Source: an uncultured Ignavibacteria bacterium (GTDB lineage Bacteria; Bacteroidota; Ignavibacteria; Kapaibacteriales; Kapaibacteriaceae). From it: a stretch of 34,947 nt of DNA. Of the stretch, positions 16,842-24,123 are shown piece by piece; the stretch's first letter is position 1, and each line of letters starts with the position of its first letter. A program made the position numbers and the translations under genes. The stretch is taken from positions 1-34,947 of the forward strand of contig CALMZQ010000036.1 of NCBI GenBank assembly GCA_937870915.1, written 5' to 3'. A model generated the notes under the pieces. That model had not been told where the DNA came from. It saw only the letters and a list, made by a program, of their open reading frames with translations, and did no database searches.

Positions 16842-17387
16842 ATGATAAAACGCCTGTTCGATATCGTCGTCTCTGGCATCAGCACAATACTATTGTTGCC
16901 GATGCTGATCGTGATCGCAGTGGTGATATGGGTCGCCGATCGACAGAACCCACTATTTCTCCAAGAGAGACTTGGCGTAGGGATGAGCCCCTTCATCATT
17001 ATCAAGTATCGTTCAATGAGACAGGGGGCTATTACACCGTTTGGTCGGGTACTACGCAGCACTGGGATCGACGAGCTGCCACAACTCCTTAATGTTGTGT
17101 TTGGAACGATGAGTCTGGTTGGACCACGACCGCTCACACATGCAGACGTTGTTCGCCTTGGATGGAACAACGATCGATATCGTAGCCGTTGGTCCCTAAG
17201 GCCCGGCATCGTTGGGCTTGCTCAGCTATCAAATGTATGTGATGCTAAAATGAGTTGGTTGTATGACCGTTCGTATGCACGCGATCGGTCGCTGTGGATG
17301 GATATCAAGATCCTGGTTGCATCGGCAATAATTGTGATTGTCGGGAAGAGACACGTACAACAATGGGTGCATCGGAGGAGACGATGA
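16842..17387 (+). CDS. Bacterial sugar transferase (undecaprenyl-phosphate glycosyl-1-phosphate transferase type), 181 aa
   Basis: Family landmarks in order: [10 protein letters not shown] with a first hydrophobic helix, [41 protein letters not shown] and [11 protein letters not shown]. These enzymes transfer a sugar phosphate to the lipid carrier at the inner membrane to begin capsule, O-antigen or glycoprotein glycan synthesis. At 181 residues it is a minimal version lacking the N-terminal membrane domain of WbaP/WcaJ. The start ATG 16842 has only weak ribosome-site support. The stop overlaps the next start as ATGA, coupling it to the GAPDH-like gene. Confidence 0.88.
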   Translation: MIKRLFDIVVSGISTILLLPMLIVIAVVIWVADRQNPLFLQERLGVGMSPFIIIKYRSMRQGAITPFGRVLRSTGIDELPQLLNVVFGTMSLVGPRPLTHADVVRLGWNNDRYRSRWSLRPGIVGLAQLSNVCDAKMSWLYDRSYARDRSLWMDIKILVASAIIVIVGKRHVQQWVHRRRR

Positions 17388-18379
17388 GGGTTCTCGTCAC
17401 TGGGTTGGGCAACATCGGCACCACGCTTTCATCACTGTTGCTATACTACAGAGAGCAGCTTGGTATTGATGAGATCGTCGCACTAAAACGAACGAACACA
17501 GGCTGGGGTGCCTCAAATCACACTCCCTTAATTGATAGGGGGCTAATTCTATTCCCTTATGCAGGAGAGTTCGAGGCTCAAGCTCGACGGGCAGACTATG
17601 TGTTCGAAACAACGGCAAACGGTGTGGGGATGAGGATGAGGCCGTTCTATGCCAACCTCGACAACCTACGAGGCGTTTCGGCACAGGGAAGCGAAACCGG
17701 GTTTGGCCTGCCGTTTATGTCTGGCATAAATGATTCCGCCGTGCTAGGTGAACGGTATGTGCAAGTAGTGTCTTGTAACACCCACGGAGCGGCAGCGCTT
17801 CTACATGGTTTATCGGGTGGCGATCTATCGTCGATCAATCATGCCGACATGGTTGTTGTGCGTAGGTCAGAAGATCTTGGACAACATCAGCGACTTGTAT
17901 CCGGGAATGTGGTATCACGGCATGTGGATTTATCGAGTGGCACACATCATGGGGTGGACGTCAAACGACTGTTAGCAACGATCGGTGCTGAGGCGCCGAT
18001 CATAACGTCAGACATCACAACGCCGAGTCAGCTCTTGCATAGCATTCGATTCATGATAGAATTCAATTGCCCCTTAACTGAAGACGTTGTGCATAAGCGG
18101 ATATCAGAGACGAACCTATTGGCGTCGACACATAAATTCGACAGCAACGTCATCTTTGAGCAGGGCCGTCGCTACGGCCATGCCGGACGGATCTATTCTC
18201 CGGCCATCGTTGTGTCGAACAACATGCTTATAGACGAAAACACCGTGCGAGGCTGGGCATTTGTTCCTCAGGAGGGAAACACACTGCTATCGACGATTCA
18301 CGCGTTCATTCTGCAAACGCGGGGTGACGAAGCAGTTATGAAAACCATCGTAAGCGACCTGACAAGAACGATGTGGTGA
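17384..18379 (+). CDS. Type II (archaeal-type) GAPDH-like dehydrogenase, 331 aa
   Basis: ATG 17384 is chosen because GGAGGAG lies 3 bases upstream and it overlaps the previous stop as ATGA; a longer frame from 17294 is not supported. The N-terminus [14 protein letters not shown] is an NAD(P)-binding loop. The segment AQGSETGFGLPFMSGIN, then VVSCNTHG with Cys131, then VVVRRSED, and GTHHGVDVKRLL with His188/189 follow, in order, the layout of archaeal glyceraldehyde-3-phosphate dehydrogenases (catalytic Cys in SCNT and His in HHG-D-V). Length is also near the usual 335-340 residues. Coupling to a sugar transferase suggests a role in glycan precursor metabolism instead of glycolysis, or a different aldehyde substrate. 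Assignment is by recalled motif order; no alignment was run. Confidence 0.7.
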   Translation: MRVLVTGLGNIGTTLSSLLLYYREQLGIDEIVALKRTNTGWGASNHTPLIDRGLILFPYAGEFEAQARRADYVFETTANGVGMRMRPFYANLDNLRGVSAQGSETGFGLPFMSGINDSAVLGERYVQVVSCNTHGAAALLHGLSGGDLSSINHADMVVVRRSEDLGQHQRLVSGNVVSRHVDLSSGTHHGVDVKRLLATIGAEAPIITSDITTPSQLLHSIRFMIEFNCPLTEDVVHKRISETNLLASTHKFDSNVIFEQGRRYGHAGRIYSPAIVVSNNMLIDENTVRGWAFVPQEGNTLLSTIHAFILQTRGDEAVMKTIVSDLTRTMW

Positions 18380-18480
18380 TGTGATCTTCCCCTGCTTACA
18401 TAGAAACGTTGGATGATCTCGCTGTTGAGATATATGTTGTTCTCAGTTTGCAAAGATCCATCCTCACTCCGGATACTGTT

Positions 18481-18630
18481 GCGAAAGAAGCGCTTATCAC
18501 CTTCACCGGCCACAAGAACTACAAGACCATGAAGAAGTATATTGCGATGGATGAGAAGGGGCGTAGGAAAGACGTGGAGAAGGTGTTTGGGTGTAAGGAG
18601 TATGATCTGATGCACTACTCAGAGGAGTGA
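18481..18630 (+). pseudogene. Tyrosine recombinase 3'-end relic 1
   Basis: The last about 45 codons of a recombinase: TFTGHKNYKTMKKYIAMDEK then GRRKDVEKVFG. This aligns with the final part of the intact integrase ending at 23941 (FTGHRSFKTMKKYIAL, GRKEDVEKVWG). It retains the catalytic His and Tyr but lacks the Arg and His-x-x-Arg parts. Homology begins at about 18490; upstream bases to 18380 match nothing recognised. Its stop TGA overlaps the ATG of the following lipoprotein (GTGATG). Confidence 0.8.
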
Positions 18631-19088
18631 TGGTGAGCTCTTGTATTTGCTTTTCTGCAGCCATTCTTGTGGTCATACTTACTGGTTGTTCAGATCCGCC
18701 TGCGCAGCAACAAACTGCTTTCATTCCCTATAGAATAGAAAACGAGCACATTGAGTATGATTGGTATCAACTGACTTATTGCGATAATAGATTCGACTTC
18801 AGAAGTGACATAATAAACGGAGATGTTACTCTGATTACGTATGGAATGCAGGATTATAGATATGTTTCAACGCAACAGATACTCGCTCGACAGTACGGCT
18901 TCTACTACTCTAACCTTGGTTGCATTGTATCTGACAACGATATCGAATGCGCAAACATCTATAACAAGAACGTGATCGCATTTCTATCGCTTAGAAATGG
19001 TAAGAAATGGTATGAAGAATTCAACCAACGACTCGACTCTGCTTGTAACGCTATTACCTACAAGCGACGGAATAGACACAATAACTGA
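18630..19088 (+). CDS. Putative lipoprotein, 152 aa
   Basis: Lipoprotein signal MVSSCICFSAAILVVILTGC with a good lipobox (L-T-G-C). The mature part is AT-rich, Tyr/Asn-rich and unrecognised, with three further Cys residues. The AGAGGAG that could serve as ribosome site lies inside the upstream recombinase relic, whose stop overlaps this start, so the gene is probably translated by coupling to the relic's reading frame. Confidence 0.6.
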   Translation: MVSSCICFSAAILVVILTGCSDPPAQQQTAFIPYRIENEHIEYDWYQLTYCDNRFDFRSDIINGDVTLITYGMQDYRYVSTQQILARQYGFYYSNLGCIVSDNDIECANIYNKNVIAFLSLRNGKKWYEEFNQRLDSACNAITYKRRNRHNN

Positions 19089-19142
19089 CAAGCATGTGTG
19101 TCAGTCAATTAATATCAGACCACACACACGCCGGTAAACTCT

Positions 19143-19499
19143 ATGACGAGTCACTTCAATATCAAGAAGATGGTTGAGATTCATGATCTCATATATGTGT
19201 TACTCGTTCTCGCCTTTATCGTGAGCATGGAGATGACGAAAAAAGTATATCGCGAATCGAATTGCAACCCCACAGATCAAACATGGCAAGCTACATTTCT
19301 TATCATAGGTGTAGTACTATTCGTGTGGTCTTCGGTTGGTATTGTAACTCTGCTTGTGGCAAGGGCTATAGAACTAATTCATGGAGTTAGTGTGATTCAC
19401 AGTCTGATACGTCGAAAATGGTTCATCAGTGCATTTGTAGTATTCGTATCGATTGTTGCTATGCTAAGATCAAATTTACTCGGTGTATACATTGATTAG
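19143..19499 (+). CDS. Small membrane protein, 118 aa
   Basis: Three hydrophobic segments are visible: near residues 15-31 (LIYVLLVLAFIVSM), 50-72 (FLIIGVVLFVWSSVGIVTLLVA) and 92-110 (WFISAFVVFVSIVAM). A short cytoplasmic or periplasmic loop carries charged residues. No family recognised. It lies 54 bp after the lipoprotein and may form a pair with it. Base composition is AT-richer than the core genes to the left. Confidence 0.5.
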   Translation: MTSHFNIKKMVEIHDLIYVLLVLAFIVSMEMTKKVYRESNCNPTDQTWQATFLIIGVVLFVWSSVGIVTLLVARAIELIHGVSVIHSLIRRKWFISAFVVFVSIVAMLRSNLLGVYID

Positions 19500-19501
19500 A
19501 C

Positions 19502-19590
19502 ATTCCGCTCCCCTTCACAACTCAATTACACAAGCAACTGACCATGGGATCGTGCTCTCAAGTAGTCACTTTGCAGCGGAATGATGCGAT
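19502..19590. repeat. Degenerate 171-bp-element fragment (copy G)
   Basis: ATTCCGCTCC near 19502, AACTGACCAT near 19538 and a CAAGTAGTCAC...GCGGAAT stretch near 19560-19580 occur in the same order as in the intact copies but with large gaps. Weak; reported because position (after a cargo gene) fits the other copies. Confidence 0.35.
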
Positions 19591-19649
19591 CTCTTAGCGC
19601 GGAACATACACCTGGCTAGCCAGCAAGAACTTTCATTCCGCACTATCAA

Positions 19650-19874
19650 GTTCGTAGGAGCGGTCAGACATCAACCGAGAAGCACGGTCCCACCTGAGAG
19701 CTTCTGTCCAGTCACGTCGCCCGTAAAGCCTTTGTCTCCATCTCACTTGAAAGGGGCATGCGTCCCGAAGTAGTGATGAGCTTCACCGGTCACACAAGCT
19801 ACAAGACGATGAAGAAGTATATTGCGCTGAACGAGTAGAGCCGCAAGGAGGATGTGGAGAGGGTGTGGGGATGA
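19650..19874 (+). pseudogene. Tyrosine recombinase 3'-end relic 2
   Basis: Closely matches the final 75 codons or so of the intact integrase: from AACCGAGAAGC, through the catalytic HVARKAFVSISLERGMR block and MSFTGHTSYKTMKKYIALNE, to GGATGA at 19874. An in-frame TAG interrupts after ALNE (19838-19840 region), and the catalytic Arg is lost, so it cannot recombine. Homology continues past the stop into the flank shared with 23943-24080. Confidence 0.85.
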
Positions 19875-19942
19875 GGTGGCCATGATCAATTGGGTGTGGC
19901 TGTGAATGAGAGATCCAATTCAGGGCAACCACGACTTTACAC

Positions 19943-20075
19943 TTAGAGATCAAAACATCAGCAGCCCTATAGTTAACCCATGAATCCAACCATCCTGAAT
20001 GTCTCCTGCTTTTGTAGCGCCTATCTACCCACAGGTCGTGGATAAGGCGCAGTGGGTATGGGCTATAAAGGAAAT
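19943..20075. repeat. Duplicated integrase 3' flank with hairpin (att candidate)
   Basis: Colinear with 23943-24080 downstream of the intact integrase (shared TTAGA.CTCA.AACATC, CACTGAAT.TCT-like and TTTGTAGCG segments). It contains a hairpin GCGCCTATCTAC (20017-20028) with GTGGATAAGGCGC (20038-20050). About 70 bp between the relic stop and this block are unmatched. The leader of the next lipoprotein gene is included at its right end. Confidence 0.6.
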
Positions 20076-20645
20076 ATGCGCAATCTACCTATGCACACAT
20101 TTAGGCATCTCTTGATTTCAGCTCTTATGCTTCTGCTTGTTTCGTGCGACGAAGTTCAAAATCGTTCGCAGGATATCGCAGATGAAAAAGATTCATTGTC
20201 AATAGATAATTCTGAATTCTACATTCGATACCCTTCGACGTGGACTTTAGATCGAAGTGGTAAAATGGGCTCCAACTTTATTCTGTTTGCTTCACCTGAT
20301 AATGATACTGATGACTTTAGGGAAAACATTAATCTGATGATTCAGAATCTTGCAGGGGCCAACGTGGATATGGACAAGTTCGTTGAAGTTTCTGAAAATC
20401 AGATTAAATCAAAGACAATGCCCAATTCGCAGTTAATTTCGAGCGAGAGAAAATCCTTAGCCGATGGCGAATATCATAAACTGATTTATACAGGTGATCA
20501 AGGTATTCACCACTTACAATTCGAGGCGTATTGTTGGATTAAGAATGAAAAGGCCTATGTTTTGACCTTCTCGGCCGAGCAAGTAGAATTCAAGAATTAT
20601 CAATCGATCGCTGAATCCATACTTGACTCATTTAAGTTGAAGTAG
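20076..20645 (+). CDS. Lipoprotein with PsbP/DcrB-like fold, 189 aa
   Basis: ATG 20076 is chosen for the AAAGGA just upstream; ATG 20091 is also possible. Signal HLLISALMLLLVSC with lipobox V-S-C. The mature part begins SLSIDNSEFYIRYPSTWTLD and contains NFILFASPDND and a C-terminal YVLTFSAEQVEF, then IAESILDSFKLK, the layout of the DcrB/PsbP-like lipoproteins (a short domain with F.I.YP..W at its start and a final S...SF.). It is AT-richer than its neighbours and Lys-rich, typical of Bacteroidota genes acquired by transfer. Confidence 0.65.
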   Translation: MRNLPMHTFRHLLISALMLLLVSCDEVQNRSQDIADEKDSLSIDNSEFYIRYPSTWTLDRSGKMGSNFILFASPDNDTDDFRENINLMIQNLAGANVDMDKFVEVSENQIKSKTMPNSQLISSERKSLADGEYHKLIYTGDQGIHHLQFEAYCWIKNEKAYVLTFSAEQVEFKNYQSIAESILDSFKLK

Positions 20646-20674
20646 ACTGTGCATGACAACGCATTGGCACCACT

Positions 20675-20840
20675 GGAGTTTCCGCCCGCGTTGACCACTT
20701 CATTCCGCACACAACTGACCATCGCATCATATGGTATGCTTACTTGCAAAAACCAATGCTAGATTGTGGTCCATGGCCTTGGAGTACAGACGCAAGTGGT
20801 CGCGGCAACGAGGATTGTGCTCGACTCAATTGGCACCTTG
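20675..20840 (+). repeat. 171-bp element family, copy C (right end degenerate)
   Basis: Starts GGAGTTTCCG, then has the two internal units TTGACCACTTCATTCCGCAC and ACTGACCATCGCATC, and ACCAATGCTAGATTGTGG. The right half (GCGGCAACGAGGATTGTG) is recognisable but the final CGGAATCTCC is not. It occupies most of the gap between two cargo genes. Confidence 0.7.
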
Positions 20841-20906
20841 AATTCGTGAACATCGCTGTCCAGAATATGTTGATACGTTCCGCTCTGAGGAGGCAAGGGT
20901 AACCCC

Positions 20907-21677
20907 ATGAAGCTGCTTCTAACCCTTATCATGCTGTTGTGTTCCGCCGTCTCCGGTGTTGCATTATGCACTGCGGAAGGACTCTATGTCTATCCAAGCG
21001 GTCGCACCATAAAGCAGAATTCAATGTTTATCGTCAGAGGCTACGCAGAGAGTCAGAGTGTTGTACTTGGCCTTAACAAAAAGTACAATATCTACCTTAG
21101 GAGCGGAGGCACGATTGTTCGTCTCGTTGTCAAAGAGATATGTGTTGGGCAATACCAATTGACACAGGCAATCCTTAAGCCTGAAAGAGAGTTGGAAGCG
21201 GGACGAGAATACACCGTCATTATAGACAGCTTGCCGAAACGTGAGGAGCTAGAGAGAATCAGCGATAAAACAGACAACTCTGGGGTTCCGTCCTATAAAG
21301 TTGTTGCGGGCATAGATGCCACTCGACCAGAGGTGACTTCGAAGCCAGTAATTCTGAAGAAAAGATACGCGCAGTATGGTTGCGGACCAGCTATTTATGT
21401 TGAGTTTAGTAATCCTGCTAAGGACGATTCAGAGCTATGGGTGAAAACGACCGTTAGAAGTCTTAAATCGGGAAAGGAAGCTACGTTTTACCTTGTACCA
21501 GATGGAGAGAAAATCTACGTTGGGCGCAGCATGTGTTCAGGTGCCTTCGCGTTCAGAGATGACGGTAGCTACGAAGTCGAGTTTTCGTTTGTGGATAGCT
21601 GCGGTAATCTGACGGCCTGGGCCGGGGAGAGAATGGTTTTTACGAAACCAGACGTCAGATCTGACGATGAAGACTAG
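20907..21677 (+). CDS. Exported hypothetical protein, 256 aa
   Basis: GAGGAGG upstream of ATG 20907; signal peptide MKLLLTLIMLLCSAVSGVAL with cleavage near CTAEG. Residues about 25-110 and 135-250 look like two beta-sandwich modules (NSMFIVRGYAESQSVVLGL; AIYVEFSNPAKDDSELWVKT; DGSYEVEFSFVDSCGNL). No family named. It is enclosed by repeat copies C and D, so it can be seen as a single-gene cassette. Confidence 0.6.
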   Translation: MKLLLTLIMLLCSAVSGVALCTAEGLYVYPSGRTIKQNSMFIVRGYAESQSVVLGLNKKYNIYLRSGGTIVRLVVKEICVGQYQLTQAILKPERELEAGREYTVIIDSLPKREELERISDKTDNSGVPSYKVVAGIDATRPEVTSKPVILKKRYAQYGCGPAIYVEFSNPAKDDSELWVKTTVRSLKSGKEATFYLVPDGEKIYVGRSMCSGAFAFRDDGSYEVEFSFVDSCGNLTAWAGERMVFTKPDVRSDDED

Positions 21678-21680
21678 TTT

Positions 21681-21857
21681 ATTGGAGATTCCGCTCCTGC
21701 TAACCACTTCATTCCGCCCGTGTATGACCCCCGCGTCCCATGGAATGCTGACTTATTAAACCCAATGATAGTTTACAATTGCCAAGGCGTTGGAATGCGA
21801 TCCCAAGTGGCCACGGCCACGCGGATTTTGATGGTCAGGTCGGTCGGAATCTCCAAT
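21681..21857 (+). repeat. 171-bp element family, intact copy D
   Basis: Core of 171 bp from GGAGATTCCG (21684) to CGGAATCTCC (21854), with the perfect inverted repeat extending to 13 bp (ATTGGAGATTCCG and its complement, 21681-21857). Two left-end units ATTCCG-7 bases-TAACCAC and ATTCCG-7-ATGACC occur near 21688 and 21711. No coding potential. Confidence 0.85.
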
Positions 21858-21935
21858 CACAATTGGGCCATCAAACGGGGCAGGTCTAATTGATCTGAGC
21901 ATCAGGATGAGTTTGATGATGTTGTACATTCGTAC

Positions 21936-22439
21936 ATGACACTACTGAACAGGTTCATCATCATCTTCAGCTTCGTGGCGATCTCGGTGTCGGGACAGGT
22001 GGTGGATTCGAATGATAGCCTGCAACAGGAATACCTTTGGAAGAAACAGTCGTTTCTGATCCTGAAGTCAACGCGGGACTACAATGAAGCGAGGGTGTTT
22101 GCAGCAAACGCTCGGAAGCTGTTGAATGCCGGCTCGGACGATCGAGACCTTGAGCAGCATGACGGTCTTGGTCTGACGCTTCCCAAAAGCGTCTGTCTTG
22201 AAGAGGGGGACACATATCCGTGCTATGTCGTGCGTGGAAGAGATGGCCAAGACTCACTTTGGACAAGCGTGGATCTATCCTCTGCTTATACTGGCTTCGC
22301 CAACGGCTACTTCATAGTGATTCTTGCACATGGCAATCCAGAAAACCCGTTTCTTCGAGAAGCTCTTGATAGAGCTCACAAGTTCTTCCCGGATGCATAC
22401 CTCAAGCTTACCGAGGTGTACATTGGGTGCATGCATTGA
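21936..22439 (+). CDS. Exported hypothetical protein, 167 aa
   Basis: Signal peptide MTLLNRFIIIFSFVAISVSG (cleavage near QVV). The body has LILKSTRDYNEARVFAANARKLL, later EGDTYPCYVVRGRDG, AYTGFANGYFIVILAHG and PDAYLKLTEVYIGCMH. The alternating layout (a helix with K.Y.EA, then a final Y-I-G-C) resembles a family of uncharacterised secreted proteins of Bacteroidota with a SPOR-like sequence pattern; this is by recall and weak. Two to three Cys residues may form a disulfide. It lies between repeat D and the tRNA-fragment/integrase block. Confidence 0.6.
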   Translation: MTLLNRFIIIFSFVAISVSGQVVDSNDSLQQEYLWKKQSFLILKSTRDYNEARVFAANARKLLNAGSDDRDLEQHDGLGLTLPKSVCLEEGDTYPCYVVRGRDGQDSLWTSVDLSSAYTGFANGYFIVILAHGNPENPFLREALDRAHKFFPDAYLKLTEVYIGCMH

Positions 22440-22480
22440 GGCGAGTGCTCTATCAAGCCGTGAGCCATGCTATAGAACCG

Positions 22481-22516
22481 AAAAACCCTTGCAACTCTAT
22501 GAGTTACAAGGGTTTA
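22481..22516 (-). terminator. Intrinsic terminator read on the minus strand
   Basis: Stem AACCCTTGCAACTC (22484-22497) and GAGTTACAAGGGTT (22501-22514) with a TAT loop and one mismatch; on the minus strand it is followed by TTTTTC. It lies directly 3' of the tRNA-like fragment on that strand, the place expected for a terminator captured with a tRNA gene's 3' end. Confidence 0.6.
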
Positions 22517-22529
22517 CGTATTCTGGGAG

Positions 22530-22555
22530 TAGCGGGGGCAGGAAATGAACCTACG
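22530..22555 (-). other. tRNA T-arm/acceptor-end fragment, possible attachment site
   Basis: Read on the minus strand it gives GTAGG, a 7-base loop TTCATTT, CCTGC, then CCCCGCTA, i.e. the T-stem, a T-loop and the 3' acceptor strand of a tRNA. The loop lacks the conserved A58 pattern, and no D-arm or anticodon arm precedes it, so it is a relic and not a working gene. tRNA 3' ends are common targets of tyrosine integrases, and the integrase begins 157 bp away. Confidence 0.45.
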
Positions 22556-22711
22556 TTTATCCTGAGATATCCCGAGATATCAGAACGTATGATTACTTGC
22601 TTATATAGCATGGACTTACGTAGATTGTAGACGTCTGGTGATATCTCGAATAATCCCGAGATCAAGTAAAAAACCGTCACCTGTACCGTCACCTGAGTAT
22701 GAAGGAATGGC

Positions 22712-23941
22712 ATGGCACAGACCCGTCTATACCTCAAGAAGGACATCAATCGTGATGGCCGTTCGGCAGTGATCCTCAGCGTATTCGTGAACAATGCCCG
22801 AATGAGACTGGGTACTGGCGTGACGGTTAGGCCTGGTGACTGGAATGAGGATAAACAAGAGATCAAACGCTCTGAGCCAAGTTATTCCGCGCTGAACGCC
22901 ATACTAAAGGCGCGGACAATCGAGGTTGAAACGGCTGTCTTGAATGGGATTGCTACTCACGGGGAGGCGTTCTCGTTGAGGATCCTAACCGAGGAGCTGT
23001 CGCGCCGTAGGGTGGATCGTACCCCAAACGACTCAGTGGAAAAGGCTCTCTCGTTCTGGGACTTCTATGCCCAGTTCATAGCATCTAAGAAGAACGAACT
23101 GGAGCCCCGGACTATCGCGAAATACAACACACTGAAAGTGATCCTGAAGGAAGTGGAGAAGGGCAAGGACCCATTGAAGTTCGAAAACATCGACCATAGC
23201 TTCTATGATCGAATCCGGAATCACATGATCAAGAAGCGGAAGCTGACCAACAACACCATTGGCAAGTACGTGAGCACCTTCAAGACATTTTTGTCGTGGG
23301 CAGTGGACAGGGGAGCCCCTGTTCACCCAGCCTACCGCAAGTTCAAGGTCGATGAGGAAGACGTCGAGGTAGTGGCCCTCACATGGGACGAACTCCAGCT
23401 CCTTGAGAAAGTCGATCTCTCCGCCAACCCACGTTTAGACCGTGTGCGCGATCTCTTCCTTCTTGAGTGTTACACCGGAGCACGGTTCGGTGACATCCAA
23501 ACCATGCACTACGATGACATTCGCGATGGCGTATGGTGTCTGCGTCAACAAAAGACCAAGACCGAGGTTCGCATTCACATTTCCAAGCGTGCCGATGCCA
23601 TCATCACCAAGTACCGAAGCATTGGCAGTCCACTTCCGTCCATAAGTTCCCAGAAGTTCAACGGTTACATTAAAGAACTCGGTAAGGTCGCCAAGTTAGA
23701 TAGTCCCTTCAGACAAGTACGACGAAGTGGTAAGACTGCAACCGAGAAGCGCGGTCCAAAGTGGGAGTTCTTGTCAAGTCACGTAGCGAGAAAGACGTTT
23801 GTGTCCATCTCACTTGAAAGGGGCATGCGCCACGAGGTCGTCATGAGCTTCACAGGACACAGAAGTTTCAAAACGATGAAGAAGTATATTGCACTCACCG
23901 AGAAGGGGCGTAAGGAGGATGTGGAGAAGGTGTGGGGGTGA
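22712..23941 (+). CDS. Tyrosine recombinase/integrase, 409 aa (intact)
   Basis: N-terminal arm-binding domain (MAQTRLYLKKDINRDGRSAV to about residue 90), a SAM-like core-binding domain (about 110-205) and a catalytic domain. Catalytic residues are all readable: R258 (YTGARFGDI), a beta-strand Lys in QQKTKTEV near 283, H357-x-x-R360 (SHVARK), H383 (FTGH) and Y392 (KKY). Length and order match Bacteroidota integrases of mobile islands. Its 3' end and flank are duplicated at 18481-18630, 19650-19874 and 19943-20075. Confidence 0.93.
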   Translation: MAQTRLYLKKDINRDGRSAVILSVFVNNARMRLGTGVTVRPGDWNEDKQEIKRSEPSYSALNAILKARTIEVETAVLNGIATHGEAFSLRILTEELSRRRVDRTPNDSVEKALSFWDFYAQFIASKKNELEPRTIAKYNTLKVILKEVEKGKDPLKFENIDHSFYDRIRNHMIKKRKLTNNTIGKYVSTFKTFLSWAVDRGAPVHPAYRKFKVDEEDVEVVALTWDELQLLEKVDLSANPRLDRVRDLFLLECYTGARFGDIQTMHYDDIRDGVWCLRQQKTKTEVRIHISKRADAIITKYRSIGSPLPSISSQKFNGYIKELGKVAKLDSPFRQVRRSGKTATEKRGPKWEFLSSHVARKTFVSISLERGMRHEVVMSFTGHRSFKTMKKYIALTEKGRKEDVEKVWG

Positions 23942-23942
23942 T

Positions 23943-24080
23943 TTAGAACTCAGAACATCCATAGCCCATTCACTGAACGAAGAGCCCAACACCACTGAAT
24001 ATCTTCTGCATTTGTAGCGTCTATCCACGCAGAAGTCGCGGATACAGTTCAATGAGTAAGGGTTGTAATGGGTTATGCCG
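23943..24080. repeat. Integrase 3' flank, copy matching 19943-20075
   Basis: The segment after the intact integrase stop is colinear with the flank of relic 2, including GCATTTGTAGCGTCTATCCACGC (first 20 bases shared in pattern) and a weaker hairpin TATCCACG/CGCGGATA near 24028-24052. It ends about 40 bp before the methyltransferase start. Bases 24081-24123 show nothing further. Confidence 0.6.
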
Positions 24081-24123
24081 CATTCTAAATGGCGACACCG
24101 AAACATAAGAACGAGATAGAAAG

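Noticed and set aside
22433-22475. A D-arm-like stretch (GCTC...GAGC then ACTCGCCTC) on the minus strand just after the 21936-22439 gene
   Set aside because: It resembles a tRNA D-arm, but no acceptor or matching anticodon stem follows, and it lies on the wrong side of the T-arm fragment for a normal gene. A permuted tRNA was considered but has too little support.
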